DNA of 64,000 nt from Branchipolynoe longqiensis (GCA_030323885.1 CM059194.1:29608363-29672362); one strand, 5' to 3'. Positions 21,166 through 32,253 are shown, numbered from the stretch's first letter. Notes: generated from the sequence alone by a model not told the origin. Numbers and translations are program-made.

Positions 21166-21410
21166 AGAGAGCTGGAAGGCGGCTGGAGGCTGAGTGCCTG
21201 AGGGAGGCCGGCGGGCGGCCTTATAAGGGGGGAAGTGAGCAGAGGCAGGAGGGGGGTGAGTCGCTCAGGGCCGGGGGGAGGTGAGCAGTGGCGGGGGTGA
21301 GTCGCTCAGGGGCGGGGGGAGGTGAGCAGTGGCAGGGGGGGGGGTGAGTCGCTCAGGGGGGAGTCGCTCTCCCTCCCCTCGCATCAAACGAAATGCTTCG
21401 CATTACGACC
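21166..21410 (-). repeat. Split direct repeat A1 with candidate promoter
   Basis: First repeat on the minus strand. It matches A2 and includes CCTTATAAGG (21219-21228), a TATA-like element upstream of the ORF start at 21150. Confidence 0.75.
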
Positions 21411-21617
21411 AATGTTGAGTTGTTGTGTTGTTGTTCTTAAATCGAGATATTGACAATAGATGTATCGAGATATAATCGTTATAAATCCATGTTTGCATTT
21501 AACGTTAATTATTTTTGCTTTATATATTTTTGATTTACTGTTGACTTGTCGTGTCTTTTGTCGAAATATAGATTTGCGTTCATGTTACTTATGTTATTTT
21601 ATGATTTTGTCTTGCAG

Positions 21618-22547
21618 TTGGCCACTCCCGTGTCGCGGCTCCTCAGCTCGATGTCAGCCTGGACGATAATGTGCCGACCGATGTGGAGGTGGCGATGGAC
21701 GAGGAGCTTCCACCCACTCCCCCCGCTACATTCCGAGAGCGGGGAAAGGGGAGAGGGAAGCGATCTGCCCCAGTCGACGAGAACCTCCTCACTGCCATCC
21801 ACAAGAGGTTCGACGAGTCTGGGGACATCCTCAAGGTGATGCAGCCGCCTCCTCCACCGACGGTGACGAAGCGCGTGGCATCTGGAGGAGGAGGAACGAA
21901 GATTCGTGGCCCCGGTGGTTCATGTGGCTGCTCCTGCTCCTGCACCTGCTCCTGCACCTGCTCCTGCACCTGCTCCTGCACCTGCTCCTGTGTCTGCAAG
22001 TGAGGCATACCAGCCTCAACTCCACCAGTGGACTCACCAGCCACCACCGGCATCACCATGGGCTTCACAGACACAGGAGTATGTGTAGCGCTATATGGGG
22101 CAGCCGCACATACATCATCAGCCACAGCCTGTGCTGCCTCTGCCAAGTCTTCCGCCTCAGCCTCTACCTCCAACCTCCGTGGGTCACGAGGTGGCTGCAG
22201 CTCTGCTGGTCGTACGGCCGTCACCGCCGCACTCTCCTGGACAACTTCGGACACTAGGGATGGCGGGGCACATGAGGGGCTCTCCCGGAGTCGTGGAGCG
22301 CGTGGGTGCTCCGGCCACTGTGGGTGCGGCATGGCCGGCGACTTCCGCTACCACAGACGTCGCGACTCCGACACACGTCGACCTCACCCAAGTGAACTTG
22401 TCTGAGTCGGCCAGCCCAGGCGGACTATTGAACTTGTCGGGGCTGTCAGGGATCTCTGGCATGTTGGGGGCCAACTTGGACCTATTCCCCTTGTCAGCCA
22501 CACAGTCGCCAGCTGATGCCACTTCAAATGGCAAGGGAGAGAAGTGA
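21618..22547 (+). pseudogene. Harbinger 1 MADF-protein 3' exon, decayed
   Basis: An acceptor (TTTTGTCTTGCAG, AG at 21616-21617) opens the region. Coding-like sequence lies in one frame at 21620-21900 (DDNVPTDVEVAMDEELPPTP, then DENLLTAIHKRFDESGDI) and in another from 21906, with an in-frame TAG at about 22087 before the tail that ends at 22547 (LNLSGLSGISGML, then NGKGEK). A 12-base minisatellite (GCTCCTGCACCT) at about 21926-21997 encodes Pro-Ala repeats. Joining donor 18315 to this acceptor gives the wrong frame for the first block, so at least two frame breaks and one stop exist. Confidence 0.55.
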
Positions 22548-23760
22548 ATGTAAATATGTGTAGATATGTAGTCTTAGTTTTTATTTATCTTTGTACATTT
22601 GTATGTATATATGTATATATATTGTATGTATATATATTGTTTGTACATTTTTATGTATATATGTAAATATGTGTCAAGATGTGTAAATAAATAAATATAG
22701 TGTCAATTTGAATTTCTGTGTTCGTGTTCAGTAAAGGCATGCCATCAGTTAATTGTTATACATTAAAGTACAATTAAAATTAAAATTAAAACATAAATAA
22801 CAACTGAAAATTTTAAATATTTATAATAAATATTAAGGACACAAGTCCCTACCCTATCTTTCTCCTTCCCCTTTCTCCCTCCCCTCCCTCCTCCCTCCCT
22901 CCCTCCCTCCCTCCCTCTCTCTCTATCTCTCTTCCTCCCTCTCTCTCTATCTCTCTTCCTCCCTCTCTGTCTATCTCTCTTCCTCCCTCTCTCTGTCTAT
23001 CTCTCTTCCTCCCTCTCTCTCTATCTCTCTTCCTCCCTCTCTCTGTCTATTTCTCTTCCTCCCTCTCTCTCTATCTCTCCTCCTCCCCCTCTCTGTCTAT
23101 CTCTCTTCCTCCCTCTCTCGCTATCTCTCTTCCTCCCTCTCTCTCTATCTCTCTTCCTCCCTCTCTCTGTCTATCCCTCTTCCTCCCTCTCTCGGTATAT
23201 CTCTCTTCCTCCCTCTCTCTATCTCTCTTCTTCCCTCTCTCTCTATCTCTCTTCCTCCCTCTCTCTCTATCTCTCTTCTCTCTGTCTATCTCTCTTTCTC
23301 CCTCTCTCTCTCTCTCTTCCTCCCTCTCTCTCTCTTCCTCCCTCTCTCTATCTCTCTTCCTCTCTCTCCCTCCCTCCCCCCCTCTATCTCTTCTCCCCCT
23401 CCCTCCCTCTAACTTGTCTCCCCCTTTCTGTCCCTGTGTCACTCTATTTTTCCCTGTGTTCTTAGTATGTATGTAAAAGATTAATTCATGTAAAAAGAGA
23501 GGAGATTCATTACAATTACATTAACTAGATGACTTTAAATTAGGGAGCGAAAGAACGTAACAGACATGTAAAATTGTGTTTTCATATCTATAAAATGATA
23601 TCGTTTATTTTACTAGACATATAAACATATTAGCATCTCATATAACAGGAGACATGTCACAACATCACGGACATGTAAATAAGCGATAACAGTACAGTGT
23701 CAAGAAAAGCACATAAGTTTGCAAAAACAGTACACAGACACAGCGCATACAGACTGATAA
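22548..23760. repeat. Noncoding centre of Harbinger 1 with long pyrimidine microsatellite
   Basis: The core (about 22855-23420) is an array of units such as TCTCTCTATCTCTCTTCCTCCC with unit-to-unit variation; TATGTATATATG repeats lie at 22600-22650. It separates the 3' ends of the two convergent genes. A 123-codon minus-strand open frame of Arg/Glu repeats is a by-product of the repeat and not a gene. Confidence 0.8.
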
Positions 23761-23769
23761 AATGTTTTG

Positions 23770-25068
23770 TCAGATCATCCTGTCTTGCCATGACAGTGCT
23801 CCGGCGGGTGAGACGACCCAGTCTTTAATTAGATTGCGCTGTTCCTTTCCTAGCTTGGACGCGGTGTTGGGGTTAACAGGTAGAACGTCAATGTCAGGAA
23901 GGTTGTGGCCCTCTCGCCAAGCTCCAGGCACAAAGTTGTTGTTGGCTGTCTCGGGACGATCCAGCTGCATGTTCTGTAGCGCTGGGTAGCGTGTCCTCAT
24001 GAGGTTGTGCAGAACAATGCACGCCTTGACGATGATCTTCACGTTGGAGGGGTGGTGCTGCATAGTCGTCAGCAGCACTTGGAAGCGGTTGGCTAGAATG
24101 CCAAAGGCATTCTCCACCACTCTCCTAGCTCGGGAAAGCCGGTAGTTGAAGAGTCGCTCGTCATTGTTCAAGCCCCTCTTGCCGTATGGCTTCATCATGG
24201 TCGGCCGCAGGACAAAGGCTTCGTCACCGATCAGAAAATACGGCACATCCTTCTGGCTGTCGACGAGCGGTTCAGGATTCGGAAAGCCGATGGTGCCACC
24301 TTCAGTGCCCGCCTTCGGCTCGGAGTCGTTGTAAATCTGGGCATCGGACGCGGAGCCCAAATCACCAATATCTGCCCAGATAAATTTGTAATCCGCATCT
24401 ACAAGCGCCAACAGGACCACGGAGTAAAAGCCCTTGTAGTTGTAGTAGAGCGACCCACTCTTTGGAGGGCACCGGCAGGCGATGTGCTTCCCATCCAGAG
24501 CGCCACAGGTATGGGGGAAGTTCCACTTCTCTGAAAAGAGGTCCGCGATGGCACGCCACCCTTCTGGAGTCGTCGGACACGTCATGACCTCGGCCATGTA
24601 CTCGTCGACGATGGCCTGACAGACTTCACGCACTATCAGCGACTGTGTGTTGTGGGGCACCCTCCACCCAAACTTCATGGAGGAGTATTTTGTGCCAGAT
24701 GCCAGGTGCCGCAGAGTAAGTGCTATTTTCAGCACCGGCTCGAGCGGCACCCTGAATGTGGTACGTTTTTTGGCGATCCTCGGTGCCACTCACGCCACAA
24801 TCTCGTCAAACAACTGGGGAGGCATGAAGTTCACAAATGATGCGGTGTCCTCGCTGCGGAGCTCGACCATCAGCTTGTCGAACAAGTCAAACTGTGGCCG
24901 CCTCCCAATCCAGGGTCTGACCCACACTGATCGTCGCCGCCGCTCCCTCCTCCTTCTGATCTGGAGACGGGACGCCAGAAGAACCATGAGGTATAGACCA
25001 AGCTCATGGTGATAAAGGGCAACTCTGTAGAAAAGCTGGAACTGTGCTTGGAGTGCCTGGACATCCAT
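23770..25068 (-). pseudogene. PIF/Harbinger DDE transposase (HARBI1-like), one in-frame stop
   Basis: The likely start is the ATG at 25068 (MDVQALQAQF), 50 bases after a TATATAAA box. The frame runs to a TGA at 24790-24792, where the family normally has Arg, then continues in frame to the stop at 23770. About 432 codons in total, intronless. Catalytic motifs: CGALDGKH (first Asp), DIGDLGSASDAQIY (second Asp) and RRVVENAFGIL (Glu). These define the DDE_Tnp_4 (HARBI1) family, which cuts and rejoins DNA at TWA targets. The single stop, in a CGA-to-TGA context, would inactivate it. It faces the MADF gene tail to tail. Confidence 0.8.
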
Positions 25069-25116
25069 CCTGTATGAGCAGCAGAGCAGGAATGACCGAA
25101 GAAGGCGTGTGTCGCC

Positions 25117-25124
25117 TTTATATA
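25117..25124 (-). promoter_or_regulatory. TATA box of DDE transposase
   Basis: TATATAAA on the minus strand about 50 bases before the ATG at 25068, mirroring the MADF gene promoter at the opposite end of the element. Confidence 0.5.
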
Positions 25125-25134
25125 CCGAGACCAT

Positions 25135-25560
25135 AGGTCGGGGATACGCCGCCATACGCTACTCATACGCTTTGCATACGCTACGAATATGCTCCCATAC
25201 ACAACTCGTAGGTTCTGTGTATGCTTCATACGCCAGAGATACGCCCGTGACGCAAGTTGAGCATACGAGTAGCATATGCCGGTGTACCCCTAGCATACAT
25301 TGGCGTACCCCTAGCATACGAGGAGCGTATGCCGGCCTATGAGAAGCATATGAGTAGCGTATGAACCATATGCCCCCATAGGTCGAGATTTTTTGAGCAT
25401 GCACAAAACAATTTGGACGGACGGACGGGAGAAAGCGTATGGCGGCATGCAACCCCGTAAGCCAGCATAGGCCAGCACATGACGGCGTATGCGTAGCATA
25501 TGGTGGCGTATGGCGGCGTATGCCGAAGTATATGACGTAAAGCGCCTACGCCGCCGTACG
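25135..25560 (-). repeat. Right subterminal array of CATACGC motifs
   Basis: Many CATACGC/CATATGC motifs, the reverse of the left-end GCGTATG array. Open frames over it read Tyr-Ala-rich nonsense and are not genes. Confidence 0.75.
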
Positions 25561-25621
25561 CTCCCGCAAAAAAACCTAATGTGACAGCCCCTTTACTAAG
25601 TATCATTTCTCCTAATTCCTT

Positions 25622-25965
25622 GATCAGACGGGATGGCCGAATGAGTTAGAGCGTCCGTCTCCCGTGTTGGTAGATTGTGGGGTCGTGGGTTCGAACCCTG
25701 GTCGAGTCAAACCAATGACTTAAAAGTTTATACTTGTCGCTTCCTAGCCTGGCACTTGGCATTATTAGGATAGGGCAAGGACTGGTTGGCTCAGTGACAG
25801 GATAATGTGACTGAGTGGGATATCAGGCTCATGGTGCTGGTGGCCTGGTCTTCCAGTGGGGCAGCACTATAAAGTCACCATGAGTGCGCACTGTCACAAG
25901 TCGGTACCCATCCTCATATGACCTTAGATGTTGCTAGGACATAAAACAACAACAAACAACAACAA
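25622..25965 (+). mobile_element. tRNA-derived SINE, full-length copy
   Basis: The best preserved copy. The head is AGACGGGATGGCCGAATGAG with the A-box region TGGCCGAATGAG and the B-box GGTTCGAACCC. The body has CAGCACTATAAAGTCACC and GCACTGTCACAAGTCGG, and the tail is an AACAACAAACAACAAC run. Confidence 0.85.
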
Positions 25966-26089
25966 CAACCTAATTTCATAATCACCTCCTCAATCTCTAT
26001 TGAATAAATCAATGAGCATGGGTCAGTTATTTAATATCCTTGTCTTGTAAATTAACTACAACTTCAAAATGAATAGAAATGCAAAACCC

Positions 26090-26430
26090 TTACCTTTTAA
26101 ATTTAATATAATCTGTTTGTTGAATATGTTTTCTATGTGTGTTCCAAGCGGTTTGTTTCTAGGTGATGTGGTTTTAGAGATATTTCACTTTTTCTGTATG
26201 AAAATTGCTCATGGCTATTGACAATGCATTGAGTTTGCCGATAGGGCCGTTCAAAATGTCAATTTTATTCAAAATTAATAGAAACCTTATACGTTTAAGA
26301 TATTCTGTTTGTTGAATATGTTTTCTATATGTGTTCAAGCGGTTTGTTTCTAGGTGGTGTGGTTTTAGAGATATTTCACTTTTTCTGTATGAAGATTGCT
26401 CATAGCCATTAAGTTTACAGTGTGACAGTG
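26090..26430 (+). repeat. Dispersed repeat family D, tandem pair
   Basis: Two successive copies (about 26095-26260 and 26280-26415), each with TTGAATATGTTTTCTAT, CCAAGCGGTTTG or its variant, and GTGGTTTTAGAGATATTTCAC. It matches 1835-2000 and the reverse of 49330-49490. Confidence 0.7.
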
Positions 26431-26439
26431 TGTCGTCCT

Positions 26440-27100
26440 GCAGCCAAGCTGCATGCACACTGACCTAAATACCTATGCTGACATCATATGAAATAGGTCT
26501 ATAGTTACTCAACAATAATTTTATTGAACTAAAACTGTTGCTTTACGATTTACTTACTCAAACATTTGGTCCGATATCAGGTTGACTCATTGCGCAAGGT
26601 ATGAAAGAAACTCAGAAATGACAACTTTACTTCTACTATCAGTGCTTGCCACGTTGAAAATAAAAGGGCTGTCTAAATCTGGCCTATTTCTGCGGTCTCT
26701 TTAGCAGTCATATCTGTTTGTCTATAGTAGCTGTCCATAATAGCTATTCAAATATATCCTGATCATTCAAGGATATAATAATGTAGCATCAAATTAATTC
26801 TAATATTAAAAAACCACATGACTACACTTTCCGTCAAATAAACTGAATATACCCCTAAGTTAAAACAAGACTCTTTTTAAACATTTATAATTTACAATAA
26901 CATATGCTACTATATTTGTAAGGTGATATATTTGTGTGTGATATATTCTATCAATAACATGATAGATAACAACGCATATGGACACAATACTTTCCCACGC
27001 TATCTGTGACAATCTTTCACGAAATCTATAAGCTCAGGTGATATGAGATTTATCTAAGCGCATTGCGATTAACCATATCATTATTCATTTACACTCTCTG
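26440..27100. other. AT-rich spacer, nothing recognised
   Basis: No open frame of note, no inverted repeat and no match to other repeats in this window was seen. Confidence 0.4.
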
Positions 27101-28401
27101 CCCAGATAGCGCAGAGCCGTCGGGCTGACGTTGGCTATTGGTCGCACGGTCGCCACACATTTTCCATCGTCGGGCCACTGAACGTAAGCGAACGTGCTGT
27201 GAACATTTTGCCTTGCTGTCCTTATGCTAAGCACGCTGGACTGTTGTTAGACTGACGGTGCTCACTCGCGGGCCTGACGTCGACTCACATTACAAATTAC
27301 ACCAGAGTTACACGTAGCTATGGTCAGGTGGGCATAATTACGCGAGTCCTACGCTAAGCCATCGCTAGGGTTTCGCGAGGCTGATGCTGTGCGCGCTGGA
27401 GGCTAGTTAGCCTTATGTTGCACCTTTTTCTTTTTTTACGTTCTAACTCGTTGAGACACGTTACAACTACGTTGGACCAACGTTTCGCCTATGTCCACTG
27501 CGTTGCACTGACTTCCAATTTCGCCAGAGAATTTCTACGTATCTCAACGTAAAAAAGTGATATTTACGTTGCCCACTTGCTGGCCTGTTACATCATAGTG
27601 TGACAGGGGTATTACATATTTGCCACCATCGGGCCGACGGTGGTGGCCCACCGCTGTTTGCGGTTCATTTTCTACATATTTGCCATCGTCGGGCCATGAA
27701 GCGGTAAAAAGATATGGTTGAGAAGGATGTTAAAATGTGCCTAACTAACAGCCATAGGTGAGGTGTAATATGGTTGCTTTCGGAACAGGTCAGTAGAGAC
27801 TTTGAAGTTACAAATGCCTGCCAGTGTCATGAAACACCATTTTCATTGCAAAGGTGTTTTAGTGAGGAGTGCTGGTTTTTTTTTAACACTCATCACTTAT
27901 TAGCTTAGCTTTTTAGCCAAGATTTGTGTCTTATCATCTTAATATCTAATATAAGGTGCATGCACCTGTATGATATTAAACTGTTTAAAAAAAATTAGGG
28001 TTTACTCCTCCAGTGCCATCTGTGGTAACAGCTTTGGGTCACAGGAAACATATATCTTCTCCATGAGATTCCTGTTTGGAAAAATAATATAGGGAGATTC
28101 CTGTTTGGAAAACCCATATGGGGCCCACAATGGGGACACTGCGGCCACTGTTGTGCCACCGTTGGGCCACTGTTGGGCCCCCTTTGGGCCAACAGCGGCG
28201 TATGCTGCTATGGGTGGCAAACACCATTGTGCCACCATTGGGCCAAAGGTGGCATATGTTGGTATGGTTGGCTTGCCACCATTGGCCCGACGGCAGGTCA
28301 GTGGACAAAGAACGTCGGCCCGATGGCGATTTGCCACCGTTGACCCGATGGCGCGGCCAGTGTCGGTCCAACGTAAGCCCGACGGCTCTGTGCTATCTGG
28401 G
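27101..28401. mobile_element. Unclassified non-autonomous TIR element
   Basis: The left end starts CCCAGATAGCGCAGAGCCGT and the right end is its near-perfect reverse complement; about 34 bases match with two differences. The interior has no credible gene. Inner sequence is full of GGGCC-type motifs (TTGGGCCACTG, GCCGACGG, CCGTCGGGCC) in both directions. At 28066-28110 GAGATTCCTGTTTGGAAAA is repeated in direct order. No clear target duplication was seen (flanks ACTCTCTG and TGTTAGTG). Superfamily unknown. Confidence 0.7.
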
Positions 28402-29555
28402 TGTTAGTGTACGGGAACAGGTAGCACATAATCTTGTATTGACCTTATAGCTACAACCAAATTCCATAGTAGTGTGGGACTATATTGTATTAGATTTTAA
28501 CACTAACATCAACTACAATGTTATAAATCGGGATGCTTGATTGCTACTATTTAATGTATTTACAAAGAGGCTTAGATTGTTTATTTACACTATCAGACAA
28601 GGACTTTTAGTACAATGTATAAGTCGCATCTGTATTTGCAGCTTTCATAATCATGAATTGTTTTTTTAAAATAATACAATCAAAATTGTCAAGATATAAT
28701 TAAAAAGATATATTAATCCAGAATAAGCCCCATTACCACATACGGTGACTGTCTTGACTACGCTGACCCTTGCGGGTTAAAGTCGCCGGCTATACCTCAC
28801 CCAGATACAAACGAATCCAGCATCAAAAGCTCTCCAAACATACCTTTGCTTAGTTTGTTCAGTTCATGCCACTGAACATGTGGGAGGAGAGTTGAGGTCT
28901 GTGATGTATGAATGACATCATAGGTGGGATTCCCTCATCACATGACCCAGAGGGCTTCCCCACACAAAGGGGATGCCATGGCAACTACCAAGATGGCAGC
29001 CACAGAAAGCTTTCAATTCAACTTTTAAAGTCTATTAATCTACATGATTTAATCAATTATTCACACAAAAAGTAGCTGGTTATGATAAATAAACATTTGA
29101 ACTTCATATTTATCATTTTAGATTGCAATTTCTAACATTCTTTTCTCTATATGGTTGTCTAAAAGTGTCAGTGCTGCTGGACTAAATAAAACCAATGTCA
29201 GCACTCTCCCCCAACATATGTGGTTGCATAAACTGAAAACTGGCAAACGTATGCTTGGAGAGCATTTGTCGGAATACGGGTAGTGTCTAAGCGACCTATA
29301 TCTGGTCCCTTTAAAAGGGTTGGCAGGTGGCAGCACACTAGCAGAGGCTGTTCCTATGATGGACCGTTCCACTCATGGCTAGCGGCCATCCCCTTATGGA
29401 TGTTACATGTGGCACGATTGGGAATAAACCAGGAAAGACCCCACGGTTTGAAGCATGCGTGGTGTCATCGCTATATTTATTCCCTATGCGGAGCAGAAAT
29501 CAGTCCATCACAATACATTAAACTCTTTACAGTTCAGGAAGAGCGTGAATTCTTA
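28402..29555. other. No gene recognised
   Basis: Mostly AT-rich. Short open frames at 29118-29561 overlap on both strands and show no domain. GC-richer segments at 28740-29000 (AAGATGGCAGCC, TCACATGACC) match nothing else I noticed in the window. Confidence 0.35.
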
Positions 29556-29560
29556 TTCTA

Positions 29561-29564
29561 GCTC

Positions 29565-29604
<40 letters not shown>

Positions 29605-29607
29605 GTG
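29561..29607 (+). repeat. (GA)n microsatellite
   Basis: GAGAGA run with one GGGA interruption. Confidence 0.9.
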
Positions 29608-29860
29608 CTGCGGGAGTAACTAAATGATTTCATATCGTACCAATGTCACTCAACCTGGCAAAATATGACCTTGTGTCAGAGTAATGCTTGTGGAACTAGG
29701 TCAACACAGTATATTGCTATTATTGCTGGTTTTGGGGATGTTATTGTTTACATCATTGTTAACATTTGCCTTACAACGGGGGTGGGGGGGGGGATACATC
29801 TAGAAACTAACCCCACAAAAACACCAAACAATCCTATATAGGCCCCTACAGTGATACTTA

Positions 29861-30409
29861 AGCCGTGTTTACACGGGGAATTGTGAAACGTTCTAGACAA
29901 GGTGATTTATATGAAGCGTTTTAGAGGCATGTTTACACGGCTGAGTTGGAAAGTGTGTCGGCGCCGGGAACCAGCAGGCGCCTGTAGCCGGCAAGCACTG
30001 CTATTTGTTTAGCTTACACACGTCGATTCGACGCAGATGTAGCTGCTACGTTAATATCGCTTGGAATTTAAGGTTAATTTAATTAAATTTCATTATTTGA
30101 GTCTGTAATTCTGTTAAATATGATCGCATTGACTAGATTTCGGCCTAATCGGTCCCTAACACTGCTGGGCACCAGTGAATAGACCTGAGCCTGTATCCGG
30201 CGAGCGCTGCTATTGTACACAATCGCCGCCCGGGAACCAGCTGAAACGTTTCCTGTAAACCACCTCCCGAGGTGGTATACGCGGAACGTTTCAGCTGAAA
30301 CCTTTCAGCCCTAAAACACCGCAGTGGCGCATTTACACGGACACATTTAAAACGAACTAGGCAACTGGTTCTACCTAGGACGTTTCAACTCGCCCGTGTA
30401 AACGCAGCT
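29861..30409. mobile_element. MITE family A, copy 3
   Basis: Starts AGCCGTGTTTACACGGGG and ends AAACGCAGCT. TTA flanks both ends (29858-29860, 30410-30412), a TWA-type target duplication. Close to copy 1 in its core (GGCGCCGGGAACCAGCAGG). Confidence 0.8.
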
Positions 30410-30412
30410 TTA

Positions 30413-31313
30413 TTTGCATAAGAATAGTATATATCGGAGTGCTATCTGCACTATTCCTCTCTATGACAGGGTGAGTTTTTTGTGTGATAAAGATTGGGAA
30501 CCATAAGTGAATTAACTACACAATCACAGATTGAAGGTCATCTTTGTGTGTTTTATTAATGCTTTGAGTTCATACGTTAGTAAGACACGACGCTCATTGA
30601 TTCAGGTAGCGTTGCTACAAATTACAATGCTCTCCACCACACCTCAGCCCACATTACCACTACTCCACTCCCTCCCCTCCCCCTGATACCAAACCCAAAT
30701 GCTGAAAAACAAGCAACGTATTTCCACATAACATCCAGTTGTCCCTGAGTGGTTACTTATCTTCTTCAAGCACGTAACATCTACTGTCCATTCAGAAAAC
30801 ATCAGTTAATATCCACCTGCTTACACCAATGAGGAAACCAGTCTGATTTGTGGAGAGGGGGCGGTTTTTAACATAATGATTGTGAACATGAGTGACAGAT
30901 CAGGGATGGGCAACCTTGGTGGACACGTGTCAATAGGTATGTTATTGTTATTCATGGTACTGTCAAAGTAAAGGGTTGTGGAAAGATTGTGCTGGATATT
31001 ATCAATCATAACAGCTTATCTGCATAGATAGCCGTATTTGTAATAGGCCTATCCTTGTTGACCAAAACAACTTTACTTATTTACAATTATGATGATAAAA
31101 TAAGACTAGCCATAATTGATATATCTTGAAACAACCGAGTCTCTAAGAGTTATTTAGGGCTCAACCATGGTGTCGGGGTCTCTGGGGTCAAGTTGTGGAT
31201 ATGACTTATGAGTGTCATTTAGTCTCATTGATTGTCCTCATCTATGCAGGCTAGGTCATATACTAGTCCAAGTTGGACAAATCCACCTATCAGTATTGTG
31301 AAAGTACGATGTC
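30413..31313. other. No gene recognised
   Basis: AT-rich spacer. Part of it (about 31020-31200) weakly resembles 43010-43190 (AGTTATTTAGGG with a TCAA block), so it is probably an old repeat. Confidence 0.35.
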
Positions 31314-31434
31314 TGAACACTTTGACTTCTGGATATTGAATGCTTTATTCACGTTCAGGGCCCTAAACCTCATCTCATTTACATATTCCTTTGTTCTCCA
31401 CACGTGCCTGGGTTTCTTTTATGCATCTATTACA
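31314..31434 (-). repeat. Gypsy 3' LTR
   Basis: Begins TGAACACTTTGAC (plus strand) like the LTR at 15533 and contains GCTTTATTCAC, the complement of an AATAAA poly(A) signal. The 15533 copy is about 80 bases longer. The polypurine tract follows at about 31435. Confidence 0.6.
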
Positions 31435-31571
31435 TCCCCCCTTCACAAGTATTTTTGAGATATGCAATATCTTAAAAATCGTCACATTCACACCAAGTTT
31501 ACATGTTAAAATACAATAATACAGTAATAAAGAAGTAACATCACAAGTACTTAGCTTTCAACCACATGTTA

Positions 31572-32132
31572 AGCCGTGTTTACACGGGAGAGTTAAATCG
31601 CTTCATATAAATCGCCTTGCCTAGTTCGCCTCACATTCGCCGTGTAAACGCGCCACTGAAGCGGATTAGGGCTGATTCGCTTCATATGTTCGCTTTATGA
31701 ATACCTGGTCGCGAGGTGGTTTATGTGAAGCGATTCAGCTGGTTCCCGGGCGGCGATAGTGTAAAATAGCAGTGCTCGCCGGCTACAGGCTCAGCTGTAA
31801 CTATCGCTGGTGCCCGGCAGTGTTAGGGACCGATTAGGCCGAAATCTATTGAATGCGATCATATTTAACAGAATTACATACTTAAATAATGAAATTTAAT
31901 TAAATTAACCTTAAATTCCAAGCGATATTAACATAGCAGCTACATCGGCGTCGAATCGCCAAGTGTAAACTAAACAAATAGCAGTGCTCGACGGCTACAG
32001 GCGGACCACTAAGGCTGCTGGTTCCCAGCGCCGAAACACTTTCAAACTCGGTCCGTGTAAATGCGCCACTACATCGCTTCATATAAATCGATTTGCCTAA
32101 TTCGCTTCACAATTGCCCGTGTAAACACGGCT
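31572..32132. mobile_element. MITE family A, copy 4, inside Gypsy
   Basis: Ends AGCCGTGTTTACACGGG and its complement CCCGTGTAAACACGGCT. It follows TTA at 31569-31571; the right flank reads TAC or, with the last T shared, TTA. The Gypsy fragment at 15533-16310 lacks it at the corresponding place. Confidence 0.75.
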
Positions 32133-32253
32133 TACGCCAATGTCCAAATGTACCCAGTCACTCAGGTCCTTTGGGTTATTGTCTGGCTGCTTAGCTTCCC
32201 TATGACACAGTGTCTACTTTGACACGTCAATAACGACTTCTGAAAACAAGTAT

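Larger units (their letters stand above)
18459..21410 (-). mobile_element. Gag-only retroelement with split direct repeats (PAT/Ngaro-like, non-autonomous)
   Basis: On the minus strand the order is A1 (21410-21166), ORF (21150-19948), B1 (19460-19147), A2 (19146-18827), B2 (18790-18459). A1/A2 and B1/B2 are each nearly identical by eye; A2 has about 80 extra bases that A1 lacks. The A1-ORF-B1-A2-B2 layout is the split-direct-repeat structure of PAT and Ngaro elements in the DIRS order. Only a Gag-like ORF is present; no RT, RNase H or tyrosine recombinase. There is no target duplication, as expected for recombinase-mediated integration. It is strikingly GC-rich compared with its host element. 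Confidence 0.75.
17185..25592. mobile_element. PIF/Harbinger transposon 1 (8.4 kb)
   Basis: The ends AGGCCCTGTCACATTACGG (17185) and the complement of AATGTGACAGCCCCT (25578-25592) form short inverted repeats. TTA lies outside both (17182-17184, 25593-25595), the classic PIF/Harbinger target duplication. Inside are convergent genes: an MADF (Myb/SANT-like) gene on plus (17581 onward) and a DDE transposase on minus (25068-23770). Each has a TATA box near its own end. Both ends carry arrays of GCGTATG motifs. The MADF gene is interrupted by the nested retroelement 18459-21410, in its apparent intron. Premature stops and frameshifts mark both genes as inactive. Confidence 0.85.

Noticed and set aside
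20605..21201. 198-codon plus-strand open frame in the GC-rich element
   Set aside because: Antisense of the Gag-like ORF; low-complexity Gly/Arg content with no domain.
23071..23442. 123-codon minus-strand Arg/Glu-rich open frame
   Set aside because: Direct product of the pyrimidine microsatellite; no start context or domain.
25159..25606. Tyr/Ala-rich minus-strand open frames
   Set aside because: They arise from the subterminal CATACGC array of Harbinger 1.
28002..28450. Several overlapping 100-110 codon open frames
   Set aside because: Open in all directions because of the GGGCC/CCAC repeats in the right part of the TIR element.
31020..31200. Possible repeat shared with 43010-43190
   Set aside because: Similarity is patchy by eye and cannot be separated from AT-rich chance without alignment.
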